Origin: Roseibacterium elongatum DSM 19469
GTDB taxonomy: Bacteria; Pseudomonadota; Alphaproteobacteria; Rhodobacterales; Rhodobacteraceae
Assembly: GCF_000590925.1 (NCBI RefSeq)
Contig: NZ_CP004372.1
Span: forward strand, 2,151,001-2,215,000
Length of the DNA stretch: 64,000 bases
Direction of reading: 5' to 3'
The position numbers were made by a program, and so were the translations under genes. Shown piece by piece: positions 34,868-43,164 of the stretch. The notes beneath the pieces were generated by a model, which saw only the letters and a program-made list of their open reading frames with translations, searched no databases and was not told the DNA's origin. Every line of letters begins with the position of its first letter. The first letter of the stretch is position 1.

Positions 34868-36105
34868 TGGGAATTCTCGATGGTATGCGCGTGGTCGAAG
34901 GTTCGGCCTTTGTCGCTGTTCCGCTGGCGGGTATGACGCTGGCGCAGATGGGGGCGGATGTGATCCGTTTCGACCGGTTGCAGGGGGGCCTCGATGCGGG
35001 CCGTTGGCCTGTGACCCGCGACGGCCAAAGCCTGTTCTGGGCCGGCCTGAACAAGGGCAAACGGTCTATCGCGATCGACATGAAACACCCGCGCGGGCGC
35101 GAGATCATCACCGAGATCATCACCGCGCCAGGCGAGGATGCCGGCCTGTTCATCACCAACCTGCGCGTGCGCGGCTGGATGGACCACGAAACCCTGTCGG
35201 CCCGCCGCCCCGACCTGTGCATGGTCACGCTGATGGGTGACCGCCACGGGCGTCCGGCGGTCGATTATACCGTCAACCCGGCCATCGGTTTTCCCGAGGC
35301 GACCGGCCCCGAAGGCTCGACCGAGCCGGTGGCCCATGCCCTGCCGGCCTGGGACTGCATTGCCGGCAACATGGTGGTCAGCGCACTGCTGGCGGCCGAA
35401 CGCAAGCGCCTGCGCACGGGGCAGGGCAGTGCCGTGGACCTGTCGCTCAAGGATGTGGCGGCCGCCATGCTGGGGCATCTGGGCATCATCGGCGAGGTCG
35501 AGGTGAACGGCGTGTCGCGGCCCAAATCGGGCAATGCGCTTTACGGCGCCTACGGGCAGGATTTCCTCTGCGCCGATGGCGAGCGCGTGATGGTGATCGG
35601 GCTGACCGACCGGCAATGGCGCGGCCTGCTGAACGTGACGGGCACGACCGAAGACATGGCCGCCCTGGAAACGCGCCTTGGGGAAAGCCTGCGCGACGAA
35701 GGCGCGCGGTTCCGCCATCGCCACGCCATCACCGAGGTGCTGCGCCCGTGGTTCGCCGCCCGCAGGCTGGCCGATTTCGCTGCGCATTTCGACGAGGCCG
35801 GGGTGACGTGGTCGATCTTTCGCGACTTTGCTCGCGCCGTGGCCGAGGACCCGGATCTGTCGCTGGACAACCCGATGTTCAGCCGGATCGAGCAGCCGGG
35901 CATCGGCACCTTCAAGGTGCCGGGCACGCCGTTCTCCTTTTCCTCGGAACCACGCGAGGCGCCGCGTGCGGCGCCGGCCCTCGGCGCGCATACCGAGGCG
36001 ATCCTGGGCGACGTGGCGCGCTTGCCCGATAGCGAGATCGCCGCGCTGTTCGATCAGGGGATCGTGCAACAGGCCCCGGCCAGCGAGGTGCAGCTGGCCT
36101 GTTGA
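34867..36105 (+). CDS. CaiB/BaiF (class III) CoA-transferase, mesaconyl-CoA C1-C4 transferase-like
   Basis: A 412-residue class III CoA-transferase. The N-terminus GMRVVEGSAFVAVPLAGMTLAQMGADVI is standard for the family; D163 in PAWDCIAGN is the plausible catalytic aspartate. The sequence feel is that of 2-methylfumaryl-CoA isomerase (mesaconyl-CoA C1-C4 CoA transferase). Pairing with an HTD2-type hydratase and malyl-CoA lyase supports this. Succinyl-CoA:malate or itaconate CoA-transferase remain alternatives. Its ATG shares one base with the upstream TGA. Confidence 0.72.
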   Translation: MGILDGMRVVEGSAFVAVPLAGMTLAQMGADVIRFDRLQGGLDAGRWPVTRDGQSLFWAGLNKGKRSIAIDMKHPRGREIITEIITAPGEDAGLFITNLRVRGWMDHETLSARRPDLCMVTLMGDRHGRPAVDYTVNPAIGFPEATGPEGSTEPVAHALPAWDCIAGNMVVSALLAAERKRLRTGQGSAVDLSLKDVAAAMLGHLGIIGEVEVNGVSRPKSGNALYGAYGQDFLCADGERVMVIGLTDRQWRGLLNVTGTTEDMAALETRLGESLRDEGARFRHRHAITEVLRPWFAARRLADFAAHFDEAGVTWSIFRDFARAVAEDPDLSLDNPMFSRIEQPGIGTFKVPGTPFSFSSEPREAPRAAPALGAHTEAILGDVARLPDSEIAALFDQGIVQQAPASEVQLAC

Positions 36106-36117
36106 TCCGGCAAAGGG

Positions 36118-36225
36118 TTGCGCCGTGCCTGCGCACGTCGCCCGGGCAAGCGCGGCAAGGGGCATCGAGCCCCTTGCCGCGCTCTCGCGCGTGCCGCGCG
36201 CAGGCATGTTTTCAGGATAAGGATG
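36118..36225. repeat. Dispersed intergenic hairpin repeat, copy 1
   Basis: About 108 bases shared with 51913-52022. The core is a perfect 15-bp stem (36149-36163 with 36169-36183) around loop ATCGA. Flanks TTGCGCCG and CGTCGCCCGGGC on the left and TTTTCAGGATAA on the right are conserved. Both copies lie just downstream of gene ends. The two stems differ by paired substitutions that preserve pairing. Confidence 0.8.
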
Positions 36226-36228
36226 GGG

Positions 36229-37143
36229 TCAGGTCCGGGCGCTCAGCCGGCCCTCTTGCCGGGCGATCAGCGCCTCGACCTCGGCAATCGTGGCGTCGCT
36301 GAGGGCGGGGGCCGGTTTGCGCACGGTGGGATGCGCGATGGCCCCACGTCTGGCCAGCGTGTATTTGCGGATGGCAAGGCCAAGGCCCGGCTGGCTTTCG
36401 TAGCGGACGAGCGGCAGGTAGATGTCGAAGAGATCGCGCGCGGCCTCGACCTCGCCCGCGCCTGTCAGGCGCACGATCTCGGCCATCATTTCGGGATAGG
36501 CAAAGCCCGTCATCGCCCCGTCCGCGCCGCGCAGCATTTCCTCGGGCAGGAATTGTGCCCCGTTGCCGCACAGGATCGAGACGCGCCGCGCGCCCTCGGC
36601 CTCGGCCCGGCGCAGGGCGGAGATCTTTTCGAGGCCCGGCCAATCCTCGTGTTTCAGCATCACGCAGCTGGGGTTCTCGGCGAAGATCTGCAGGCAGACC
36701 TTGGGCGACATCTGCACCCCCGTCACCAGCGGGAAATCCTGTAAAACCCAAGGGGTTTTTCCCAGCGTTTCCGAAACGTTGCGGAAATAGCCGGTGATCT
36801 GGTCATCGGTGCGCAGGGCCGCGGGCGGGGCGACCATGACGCCGGCGGCGCCGGCCTCCATCGCGGTGTCGGCCAGCGCCCTGATGGCGGCGAGGCCGGG
36901 GGCCGAGACGCCGACGACGATGGGCACCGAGGCCCGGGCGATGACGCGGCGCACAACGGTGACGGATTCCTCGGCGGACAGTTTGCCGGCCTCGCCCATC
37001 ATGCCCAGGATCGTCAGGCCGGTGGCCCCCTTGTCCTCGTAAAAGGCGACCATGCTGTCGATGCTGGCCTCATCGAGGGCCCCATCGGGCAGAAAGGGGG
37101 TGACGGCGATGGTAAAGACGCCCTTGGCGGTTTCATCCAGCAT
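36229..37143 (-). CDS. Dihydrodipicolinate synthase-family aldolase
   Basis: A 304-residue class I aldolase TIM-barrel. The Schiff-base lysine is K164 in VMLKHEDWPG, and GMMGEAGKLS replaces the usual GTTGE loop. The conserved YNxP tyrosine segment is VLQDFPL here, so true dihydrodipicolinate synthase is unlikely. The family cleaves or condenses 2-keto acids. It is last in a minus-strand operon with a hydantoinase, a VOC protein and a racemase, overlapping the racemase gene by 11 bases. Confidence 0.8.
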   Translation of the reverse strand: MLDETAKGVFTIAVTPFLPDGALDEASIDSMVAFYEDKGATGLTILGMMGEAGKLSAEESVTVVRRVIARASVPIVVGVSAPGLAAIRALADTAMEAGAAGVMVAPPAALRTDDQITGYFRNVSETLGKTPWVLQDFPLVTGVQMSPKVCLQIFAENPSCVMLKHEDWPGLEKISALRRAEAEGARRVSILCGNGAQFLPEEMLRGADGAMTGFAYPEMMAEIVRLTGAGEVEAARDLFDIYLPLVRYESQPGLGLAIRKYTLARRGAIAHPTVRKPAPALSDATIAEVEALIARQEGRLSART

Positions 37144-37816
37144 GTTCGACTCCGACGCTGTGGGATTGGGTGAGCGCGATGCGCCCGATGGCCATGGCCG
37201 CAGCGGCCTGACAGGGGTCGACGACCGGCAGGCCGAGCGCCCGTTCCAGGGGATCGCGGAACCGCGCCATGCCGGCGCAGCCCAGGATCAGCACATCGGC
37301 GCCGTCAGTGTCGCGCAGCGTTGCCCCGACCTCGGTCATGCGCGCCAGGGTGGCTGCCTCGTTGGCGAGATCGGCCACCGCGAGCCCGAGCGCGCGGTCA
37401 CCGGCCAGCCGATCGCGGACGCCCATCGCCCCGAAGGCCCGCAGATGCCGCGGGATCGAGGCGGGCAAAATGGCAATCACGCCGAACCGGTGTCCGAGGG
37501 TCAGCGCCGTCATGACCGCGCTTTCCTGGATGCCGAGCACCGGTTTGGCGGTGCGGTCGCGCAGGGCATGCAGGCCAGGATCGCCGAAACAGGCGATGAC
37601 GAAGGCTGCCGCGTCGGCCTCAAGCGTGGCGGCGAGGCGCAGCATGTGGGGGATCGTCTCGTCGGCCTGCGCCTGGGATTCGATGCCGGGCGGCCCCTCG
37701 GGCAGGGTGCGGCACGCGATCTCGACGCCCAATCCGTGCAATGGGGTGAGGGCGGCGGCGATCCCGTCCGTGACCTTTTGCGAGGAGTTGGGGTTGATGA
37801 CGTAAAGCCGGCTCAT
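37133..37816 (-). CDS. Aspartate/hydantoin racemase family protein
   Basis: A 227-residue Asp/Glu racemase-superfamily protein. The two catalytic cysteines are C76 in FVIACFGDPGL and C180 in LGCAGMARF. The N-terminus LYVINPNSSQKVTDGI is typical of hydantoin racemases. It should interconvert enantiomers of a 5-substituted hydantoin or a related cyclic amide for the hydantoinase encoded upstream. It overlaps both neighbours. Confidence 0.85.
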   Translation of the reverse strand: MSRLYVINPNSSQKVTDGIAAALTPLHGLGVEIACRTLPEGPPGIESQAQADETIPHMLRLAATLEADAAAFVIACFGDPGLHALRDRTAKPVLGIQESAVMTALTLGHRFGVIAILPASIPRHLRAFGAMGVRDRLAGDRALGLAVADLANEAATLARMTEVGATLRDTDGADVLILGCAGMARFRDPLERALGLPVVDPCQAAAAMAIGRIALTQSHSVGVEHAG

Positions 37817-38211
37817 GCGCCCGCCCGCGTGGCCTGCTGGATTTCGACCTGGTAGCCCTCGGGGTCGTCGAAGACGAAGGCGCGAATGCCGATCGCGTCA
37901 TTGACGAACATTTGCGACAGGTTTTCAACGCCTTGCGCCTCGATATAGGTGTACCACGCATCCACATCCGGCACCCGGACGCAGAGCTGCACAGGCCGCG
38001 TTTCGGCCCATTTGTGCATGCCATGCGCCTCGTCCACCAGGCCCACATGGGCGCCGTCGCAGATGCGCATGATCTTGGCCAGCCCGCCCTGGTCGATCAC
38101 CAGGGGAAACCCCATCACGTCGCGGTAGAACGCCTCGGCCCGGGGCAGGTCGCGGTAGTAAAGAAAGGTGATGGCCAACTGGTTTGGGGCCTCGGGGCGT
38201 GTGGTGGTCAT
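37813..38211 (-). CDS. VOC-superfamily (glyoxalase/dioxygenase-like) protein
   Basis: A 132-residue protein with the paired beta-alpha-beta-beta-beta modules of the vicinal oxygen chelate fold: ITFLYYRDLPRAEAFYRDVMG at the start and GIRAFVFDDPEGYQVEIQQ at the end. Substrate is unknown. ATGA-type overlaps with both neighbours show it is a regular member of the hydantoin operon. Confidence 0.8.
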   Translation of the reverse strand: MTTTRPEAPNQLAITFLYYRDLPRAEAFYRDVMGFPLVIDQGGLAKIMRICDGAHVGLVDEAHGMHKWAETRPVQLCVRVPDVDAWYTYIEAQGVENLSQMFVNDAIGIRAFVFDDPEGYQVEIQQATRAGA

Positions 38212-39626
38212 GTCGGAACTCCGGTGATGGCGGTGGGGTGGGTGCCGATGCGCGGTCGTGCGATCCAGTCGCCGGTTCCCGGTTGGCCCAGATAGGTGCC
38301 GTCCTGCATGATCGTGCGCCCGCGCAGGATGGTGCGCACCGGCCAGCCCCGCACGGTCGTGCCCTCGGCCGGGTTGTAGCCCACATTGTCATGCAGATCG
38401 TTCGCGCCATAGGTGACCTCGCGCGTCGGGTCCCACAGCACCAGATCGGCGTCCATGCCCGGGGCTATGTCACCCTTGCGGTCAAGGCCGTAGAGCCGCG
38501 CGGGCAGGGTGGCGGTCAGCGCCACGAACGACTCGGGGCCGAGGCGTCTGCGGCTGACCATTGCCTCGAACATCAGCGGTTGGCGCAACTCCAGACCCGG
38601 CATCCCGTTGGCGATGGCGGGGAAGGGGGCGTCCGGCCCCGCGGACAGCTTGCCCGTGTCATCGAAGCGATAGGGTGCGTGGTCCGAGGACACGACCTGC
38701 AGGTCTCCGAGCGCCAGCGCCTGCCAAAGGGCGGCCTGATCGCGGGCGGTCCGTTGCGGCGGCGAGCACATCCATTTCGCCCCCTCGATCCCCGGTTTGT
38801 CGAGGATATCCTCGGTCTGGAACAGGTAATGGGGGCAGGTTTCGGCCCAGACCGGTGCGCCACGGGCACGGGCCGCGCGGATTTCGGCGGCGGCCTCTTG
38901 CGTCGAGACGTGAAAGATCATGACCGGGGCCTGTGCCAATTCGGCCAGGCGGCACATGCGCGCCACGGCCTCGATCTCGGCCGCGCGGGGGCGCGAGGCC
39001 GCGTGGTCGATCGGGCGCGTGCGTCCCTTGGCCAGCAGGCGGGTGCGTGTCTCGGCGATGATCGCATCGTTTTCGGCATGGATGCAGGTCAGCGCGCCGG
39101 CCGTGCGTGCGATACGCAGGACGCGCAGGATCTCGGCATCGCCCAGCCCGATATTGTAGGTGGTGAACACCTTGATCGAGCGATGCCCGGCGGCGATCAG
39201 GCTGTGCAGATCGGCCTCGAGATCGGGGGCCGCAGAGTCGGCGACGATCAGGTGAAAGGCGTGATCGATGGCCGCCCCGCGCGTGGCCCGTGCGGCATAG
39301 TCGGCCACCGCCTCGGACAGACGCTGCCCCTTGCCCTGCGCGGCGAAGGAAATGACGCTGGTCGTGCCCCCCATCGCGGCGGATCGGGTGGCGGTTTCGA
39401 ACGTGTCGGCATTCATCAGGCCCATGCCCGACATCTGCTCGATATGGCAATGCGGGTCGACGCCGCCGGGGGTCACCATCAATCCGGTCGCGTCGATCGT
39501 TTCGGTCGCCATGCCCAGCCCGTGGCCGATGGCGGTGATGCGCCCGGCCGACACGGCGATATCGGCGGTAAATTGGCCGTCGGCGGTGATAACGCGACCG
39601 CCGCGGATCATCAGGTCATGGCTCAT
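38208..39626 (-). CDS. Dihydropyrimidinase/hydantoinase
   Basis: A 472-residue cyclic amidohydrolase. Metal ligands are H59 and H61 in DPHCHIEQ, the carbamylated lysine K152 in SIKVFTTYN, H183 in CIHAEND, and the DHAPYRF aspartate. It opens the ring of hydantoins or dihydropyrimidines to N-carbamoyl amino acids. The start at 39626 gives the normal N-terminus. It is the first gene of the four-gene operon; no N-carbamoylase is present in the window. Confidence 0.87.
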   Translation of the reverse strand: MSHDLMIRGGRVITADGQFTADIAVSAGRITAIGHGLGMATETIDATGLMVTPGGVDPHCHIEQMSGMGLMNADTFETATRSAAMGGTTSVISFAAQGKGQRLSEAVADYAARATRGAAIDHAFHLIVADSAAPDLEADLHSLIAAGHRSIKVFTTYNIGLGDAEILRVLRIARTAGALTCIHAENDAIIAETRTRLLAKGRTRPIDHAASRPRAAEIEAVARMCRLAELAQAPVMIFHVSTQEAAAEIRAARARGAPVWAETCPHYLFQTEDILDKPGIEGAKWMCSPPQRTARDQAALWQALALGDLQVVSSDHAPYRFDDTGKLSAGPDAPFPAIANGMPGLELRQPLMFEAMVSRRRLGPESFVALTATLPARLYGLDRKGDIAPGMDADLVLWDPTREVTYGANDLHDNVGYNPAEGTTVRGWPVRTILRGRTIMQDGTYLGQPGTGDWIARPRIGTHPTAITGVPT

Positions 39627-39803
39627 CCGGCACCCTGCACGCTGCGCTGGCGCGAGCATGGGGCAGGGGGCCGCGATGGGCAAGACCAAGCGGCGTGCAC
39701 ACCGGGTGCCGCTGCATGCCCATGGATGTCGTACCTTGTAGATTCACCGCCTTGATCGACATAAAAAGGGGTCAAGGACGGGTCAGCCTGATTCAAAGCC
39801 CAC

Positions 39804-39823
39804 CTATCCACAAGTTATCCACA
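39804..39823 (+). promoter_or_regulatory. Tandem DnaA boxes
   Basis: CTATCCACA (39804-39812) and TTATCCACA (39815-39823) are in the same orientation, 11 bases apart start to start. The second is a perfect DnaA box, the first has one mismatch. They lie in the 206-base gap between the hydantoinase start and the phosphohexomutase stop. Confidence 0.5.
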
Positions 39824-39832
39824 TGCTATGAT

Positions 39833-41212
39833 TCAGCTTTGGATCAGGTCCTGCATTTCCGCCAGTTTTGTCTGAACGAGGGCAGGGTCGCCCTTGGACT
39901 CGATGTTCAGGCGCAGCAGGGGTTCGGTGTTCGACGCCCGCAGATTGAAACGCCAATCGCCGAAGCTCAGGCTCAGGCCGTCGGTTTCGTCACGGTCTTT
40001 CGCAGCGGCGCCGTAGGCAGTATCGATTTTCGCGATCATGGCCTTCGCGTCATCGACGCGAAAGTTCCGCTCGCCCGACGACGGGTAAGAGCAGCGCAGT
40101 TCGGCCACGAGGTCTTTCAGGCTTTCGCCACGGCGGCTGACCAGTTCGGCGACCAGCAGCCACGGGATCATGCCGCTGTCGCAGGCCATGAAATCGCGGA
40201 AATAGTGATGCGCCGACATCTCGCCGCCGTAAACGGCGCCGGTGTCGCGCATGACCTGCTTGATGTTGGAATGGCCGCATTGCGACTGGATGGCTTCGCC
40301 GCCCATTCGGGCGACGATGTCCTGCGTGGCCCAGATGATGCGCGGGTCGTGGATGATCTTGGCCCCCGACTCCTTGGCGAGGAACGCCTCGGCCAACAGG
40401 GCGACCACATATTCGCCGGGAATGAAGCCGCCCTCGTGGTCGAAGAAGAAGCAGCGATCGAAATCGCCGTCCCAGGCCACGCCCATATCGGCACCCTCGG
40501 CCACCACGGCATCCGCAGTCACCGGCTGGTTTTCGTCCAGAAGTGGGTTGGGGATGCCGTTTGGAAAGGACCCGTCGGGATCGTGATGCATGCGCACGAA
40601 TTGCAGCGGCGCGCCAGCGGCCGCCAACCCGTCGGCGAGGGCGTCAAAGCTGGGGCCTGCAGCGCCGTTTCCGGCATTCACAAGGATTTTCAGCGGCTTG
40701 AGCGCGTCGATCTCGACGAACTCCAGCAGCTTTTCGACATAGGCGTCGCGCGTGCCGGACGCGTCCACAACCGTGCCGCCGTCGATTTCGGGGGCGAATT
40801 CGCCCGTTTCGGCCAAGGCCTGAATCTCCGCCATCCCCTCGGCCTTGCCGATCGGGGCCGAGCCTGCGCGCACCATCTTCATGCCGTTGTAATCCATCGG
40901 GTTGTGCGAGGCGGTCACGCAGATCCCGCCATCGGCCCCCAGATGGGTGACGGCGAAATACGTCTCTTCGGTGCCCGACAGGCCAAGGTCCAGCACCTCG
41001 ACGCCGCAGGCCATCAGCCCCCGCGCCACGGCCTGCCCAAGGCTGTCCGAGGTCGGGCGCACATCGCGGCCCAGAACGACACGTTTCGCCCCCAGCACCT
41101 GGGCAAAGGCGCGCCCGATGCGATAGGCGATATCCTCGTTCAACTCGTCGCCGAGACGTCCGCGGATGTCATAAGCCTTGAAACAGGTCAGCGTCAGCGC
41201 GTCGAATGCCAT
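39833..41212 (-). CDS. Phosphomannomutase/phosphoglucomutase
   Basis: A 459-residue alpha-D-phosphohexomutase. The N-terminal FKAYDIRG, the phosphoserine loop VTASHNPMDYNGMK, the metal loop WDGDFDRCFFFD, the sugar-binding GGEMSAHHYF and the phosphate-binding RASNTEPLLRLN are all present. It interconverts mannose or glucose 6- and 1-phosphates for envelope polysaccharides. The start at 41212 gives the family N-terminus. Confidence 0.92.
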   Translation of the reverse strand: MAFDALTLTCFKAYDIRGRLGDELNEDIAYRIGRAFAQVLGAKRVVLGRDVRPTSDSLGQAVARGLMACGVEVLDLGLSGTEETYFAVTHLGADGGICVTASHNPMDYNGMKMVRAGSAPIGKAEGMAEIQALAETGEFAPEIDGGTVVDASGTRDAYVEKLLEFVEIDALKPLKILVNAGNGAAGPSFDALADGLAAAGAPLQFVRMHHDPDGSFPNGIPNPLLDENQPVTADAVVAEGADMGVAWDGDFDRCFFFDHEGGFIPGEYVVALLAEAFLAKESGAKIIHDPRIIWATQDIVARMGGEAIQSQCGHSNIKQVMRDTGAVYGGEMSAHHYFRDFMACDSGMIPWLLVAELVSRRGESLKDLVAELRCSYPSSGERNFRVDDAKAMIAKIDTAYGAAAKDRDETDGLSLSFGDWRFNLRASNTEPLLRLNIESKGDPALVQTKLAEMQDLIQS

Positions 41213-41346
41213 AGGGGCGGGTCCTTCCATGGTGGGCAAGCGTCAGGGGCGGTATACCCAACGCCTTGCCCACAAACCACCCGCAGCCCTTGGTCCGGCG
41301 ACGATTTACGCTAGGCTCTGGATGCGAGGCAACACGGGGGCTGCCG

Positions 41347-42054
41347 ATGCTGGTCGTCACGCAGGACACGATACGAAATGCGGGGGTATTGGAAACACGC
41401 TCGCTTCCGAAAAAGTTCTTTGGCCGCGTGGCGTTGATCCCCCGACAGGCGCGCCCGGGGCTGTGGGCGCGCCTGCTGGTGGAAATGCAGCTGCTGCGCT
41501 ATCTCGCGGCGCTCATTCCCTTTGTCTTTCTGGCCTTTTCGTCGTCACGCATGGCGCTGCCGGTGACGCAGGCCCCTTTGGCGATGGTGCTGCTGATCGG
41601 GTTCGTCGAGATGAAGGTGCTGCGCCTGTCGGACAAGGGGCGCGCGCGCCTGATGTCCGAGGACGAGGCCGCGCGCCGCCTCGATACCCTGGCCTTTCGC
41701 GCCAAGGCGGTACTGCGCAAGATCGCGGCCTATCGCGATGTCGCCGAGGGCGAACTGGCCCTGGTCATCGAGCAATCCGAATTGGCGCGCGTGACCCCGC
41801 TGACGCTGGTGTCGATCCAGTCGGCCCGGCCCCAGCCCCATGTGCTCGACCTCGGCCCCGAGGAACGCGAGTTGATCGAGACCGAACTGTTCGGGCCTGA
41901 TCTGACAGAGAAAATGGTGCATCACGCCAACCTGCGCGACGGGCAGATGATCCGCGAGGTGCGGATCGAGGCACGCGGCATTTCGGCCCATACCCGCCTG
42001 GCCGCCTGGATGGAAAAGCGGGCCATGGCACAGACCGAGACGGCGGAGATTTGA
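41347..42054 (+). CDS. Hypothetical membrane protein, MoxR-linked
   Basis: A 235-residue protein of unrecognised family with about two membrane segments around residues 48-85 (LLRYLAALIPFVFLAFSSS and APLAMVLLIGFVEM), followed by a long charged cytoplasmic domain. The start at 41347 is the best fit, though longer starts exist. It ends three bases before the MoxR-type ATPase gene, so the two are probably one operon. Confidence 0.6.
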   Translation: MLVVTQDTIRNAGVLETRSLPKKFFGRVALIPRQARPGLWARLLVEMQLLRYLAALIPFVFLAFSSSRMALPVTQAPLAMVLLIGFVEMKVLRLSDKGRARLMSEDEAARRLDTLAFRAKAVLRKIAAYRDVAEGELALVIEQSELARVTPLTLVSIQSARPQPHVLDLGPEERELIETELFGPDLTEKMVHHANLRDGQMIREVRIEARGISAHTRLAAWMEKRAMAQTETAEI

Positions 42055-42057
42055 GGC

Positions 42058-43164
42058 ATGACAGTGAATGCAAACGCGGTGTCGGCGGGCGAGGCGTTGC
42101 GCGTGTTGGGGGCGGCCTGGGCTGTGCAAGCAAGGGGCGATCTGACCAGCAGCTGGATGCTGCATGGCCGCCCCGGCGTCGGTAAGACCGAGATCGTTCA
42201 AACCCTGGCGCGACAGGTCGGCGCCGATCTGCATGACCTGCGCCTGACCACGATCGAACCCCAGGACCTGCGGGGCCTGCCCTTTTACGATCATGCGGCC
42301 GGGCGCACCGTCTGGTACCGCCCCGAGGATCTGCCCGATGATCCCGCGCGTCCGGCGATCCTGTTCCTCGACGAGTTGACCGCCGCCGCGCCGACATTGC
42401 AGCCCACCGTGTACGGCTTGCTGCAGGAGCGTCGGGTCGGGCGCCATCGTCTGCCCGACAGCGTCTTCATCGTCGCTGCCGGCAACATGGTCGAGGACGG
42501 GGCCATCGCCTATGACATGGGCACCGCCCTGTCGGACCGGCTGATCCACATGATCGTGCAGGCCGACGCCGAGGATTGGCTCAAGACCTATGCCGCCGCG
42601 GCGGGCATCCACCCCGCTGTCGCGGCCTTTCTGCGCGCCCGTCCCGACCTGTTCGAGACGACCGAGGATGCGTTGCGGCGCGGTCAGACCATCGCCTGCA
42701 CCCCCCGCAGTTGGGCGCGCGTCAGCCGGATCATGCAGGCGGTGCCCGACCGGCAGACCCGGCAGGTCATGGTTGCGGGCACCGTGGGCGAGGCGGCGGC
42801 GGCCGAGTTCGCCCTAATCGCCGACGAGATCGAAGCCTCGGTCCATGTGGCCGAGATGTTGGAGACCCCGCGCGCCAAGCGGGCGGAGCTTTATCCTCAA
42901 ACGCTGCACGGGCTGACAGCCCTGATTTACGGATTGATCGGCGCGGCGAACGCGCAAAACATGCCCGCCGCCATCGAGATCCTGGCCGATATGCGTGGGC
43001 TGGGCGACCCGGCGCAGCGCGCGCTGCCCTTGTCGGAACTGGCCAGTTTCGGGTTCGAGTTGCTGATCTCCAAGGCGATGGAACACGACTGGCACGAGGC
43101 GTTCGCGACCTCGGAGGCCTATGCCGAGTATGCCCGCGCGCGCGAAGCGGCGGGCCTGCCATGA
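42058..43164 (+). CDS. MoxR-type AAA+ ATPase
   Basis: A 368-residue AAA+ protein. Walker A is GRPGVGKT at 37-44, Walker B ILFLDE at 101-106, and a sensor segment follows in VFIVAAGN. MoxR proteins remodel or load metal into partners, usually with a VWA-domain protein, and one follows immediately with an ATGA overlap. The C-terminal lid region extends beyond residue 250. The client is unknown. Confidence 0.85.
   Translation: MTVNANAVSAGEALRVLGAAWAVQARGDLTSSWMLHGRPGVGKTEIVQTLARQVGADLHDLRLTTIEPQDLRGLPFYDHAAGRTVWYRPEDLPDDPARPAILFLDELTAAAPTLQPTVYGLLQERRVGRHRLPDSVFIVAAGNMVEDGAIAYDMGTALSDRLIHMIVQADAEDWLKTYAAAAGIHPAVAAFLRARPDLFETTEDALRRGQTIACTPRSWARVSRIMQAVPDRQTRQVMVAGTVGEAAAAEFALIADEIEASVHVAEMLETPRAKRAELYPQTLHGLTALIYGLIGAANAQNMPAAIEILADMRGLGDPAQRALPLSELASFGFELLISKAMEHDWHEAFATSEAYAEYARAREAAGLP

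Noticed and set aside
36229..37143. Lysine-biosynthetic dapA
   Set aside because: The conserved tyrosine motif is missing and the gene belongs to a catabolic operon.
39750..39777. CCTTGA/TCAAGG inverted repeat upstream of the hydantoinase
   Set aside because: Only 6-bp arms with a 16-base spacer and no supporting regulator or conservation; could be chance.
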